The position numbers were made by a program, and so were the translations under genes. From Candidatus Methanomethylophilaceae archaeon (GTDB lineage Archaea; Thermoplasmatota; Thermoplasmata; Methanomassiliicoccales; Methanomethylophilaceae), in contig JAFSYZ010000220.1 of NCBI GenBank assembly GCA_017455785.1, positions 1 through 6,767 of the forward strand: 6,767 nucleotides of DNA. The letters are read 5' to 3'. The notes beneath the pieces were generated by a model. The model was not told the origin of the DNA. It saw only the letters and a list, made by a program, of their open reading frames with translations, and ran no database searches. Within the stretch, counting starts at the first letter, position 1. Each line of letters begins with the position of its first letter. Of the stretch, positions 6,233 to 6,767 are shown one piece after another.

Positions 6233-6767
6233 ATGTACTCAGTGGGGAACAAACTCAGGATCGGACTTTTCGGTAAGAGCCATGCGGACTGCATCGGTTG
6301 CATCATAGAGGGATTGCCCCTGGGTATGCAAATAGACATGGGTCATCTGAAAGAACGGATGGACCTAAGAAAACCCTCAGACGGGATAGGAACACCGAGG
6401 AAGGAACCTGACGAAGTGATATTCGAACAAGGAATCACTGATAGAATCGTGACAGGGTCAAGGATCCTTCTCACAATCAAGAACAAGAACACCAACAGTT
6501 CCTCCTATTCCGGATTCAACATCACCCCCAGACCCGGGCATGCGGACCTCCCTGCAATTATGAAGTATAAGGACTACGACGTCAGCGGAGGAGCACAGTT
6601 CTCTGGAAGGATGACCGCACCATTGGTTGCAGCGGGAGCGATAGCCGAACAGTTCCTTCTGTCCAAAGGGATAAAGATCGCTGCGTATACGAAGAGCATC
6701 TACGATATCATAGACCAAAGGGAACGTGGATTCGAAGAGATCTCTGGATCCAAAATGTTTCCTACCC
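6233..6767 (+). CDS. aroC: Chorismate synthase, 3' partial
   Basis: It eliminates phosphate from EPSP to form chorismate and needs reduced FMN. The first 178 residues are present and the frame is open to the window end; the family is usually about 350-390 residues, so roughly half is missing. Seen: FGKSHAD (13-19, His17), TPRKEPDEV (54-62), TIKNKNT (81-87), RPGHAD (100-105, His103), GGAQFSGRMTAP (119-130, Arg126) and VAAGAIAEQFLL (132-143). Both catalytic histidines and the RPGHAD block identify the family. Several usual motifs are altered: FGESHG reads FGKSHA, the RRxPG stretch reads LRKPS, and SGVxxGxTTGxPI reads QGITDRIVTGSRI. No stop or frameshift interrupts it, so it appears to be a diverged but intact gene. 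It starts one base after the EPSP synthase stop. No second chorismate synthase is visible here, so it presumably serves the pathway. Confidence 0.92.
   Translation, partial: MYSVGNKLRIGLFGKSHADCIGCIIEGLPLGMQIDMGHLKERMDLRKPSDGIGTPRKEPDEVIFEQGITDRIVTGSRILLTIKNKNTNSSSYSGFNITPRPGHADLPAIMKYKDYDVSGGAQFSGRMTAPLVAAGAIAEQFLLSKGIKIAAYTKSIYDIIDQRERGFEEISGSKMFPT

Overview
The window is one strand of tightly packed archaeal genes encoding most of the shikimate/chorismate pathway plus the entry to tyrosine synthesis. All seven genes read left to right. The first and last are cut by the window edges.

Organism: three genes are archaeal versions of pathway steps. These are an ADTH synthase (MJ0400 family) and a 3-dehydroquinate synthase II (MJ1249 family), which replace DAHP synthase and AroB, and a GHMP-family shikimate kinase, which replaces bacterial AroK. 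G+C is near one half, and codons such as AGG and ATA are frequent. A chorismate mutase fused to prephenate dehydrogenase and an AroD-AroE fusion fit a euryarchaeal methanogen, possibly Methanomassiliicoccales/Thermoplasmata. That placement is an inference from gene content, not shown by a marker gene.

Layout: 1-747 ADTH synthase (5' end missing, about 24 residues); 753-1802 chorismate mutase-prephenate dehydrogenase; 1803-1866 the only real intergenic gap, with a candidate TATA/BRE promoter and a Shine-Dalgarno (SD) site; 1867-2880 DHQ synthase II; 2881-4173 compact DHQ dehydratase fused to shikimate dehydrogenase; 4161-4979 shikimate kinase (13-bp overlap with the gene before); 4981-6231 EPSP synthase; 6233-6767 chorismate synthase (3' end missing). 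Apart from the 64-bp gap, junctions range from a 13-bp overlap to a 5-bp spacer, so this is almost certainly a translationally coupled operon. No stretch of 300 bases lacks a gene, and no RNA gene, CRISPR, mobile element or terminator was seen.

How the genes work together: ADTH synthase condenses a deoxy-keto sugar phosphate with aspartate semialdehyde, and DHQ synthase II deaminates and cyclises the product to 3-dehydroquinate. The AroD-AroE fusion then gives shikimate, and shikimate kinase, EPSP synthase and chorismate synthase lead to chorismate. The mutase-dehydrogenase takes chorismate to 4-hydroxyphenylpyruvate. From DHQ synthase II onward, gene order equals reaction order. The notable features are a strongly shortened dehydratase domain, a chorismate mutase domain with substituted active-site positions, and a chorismate synthase with several altered signature motifs. 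No wholly new system is evident.
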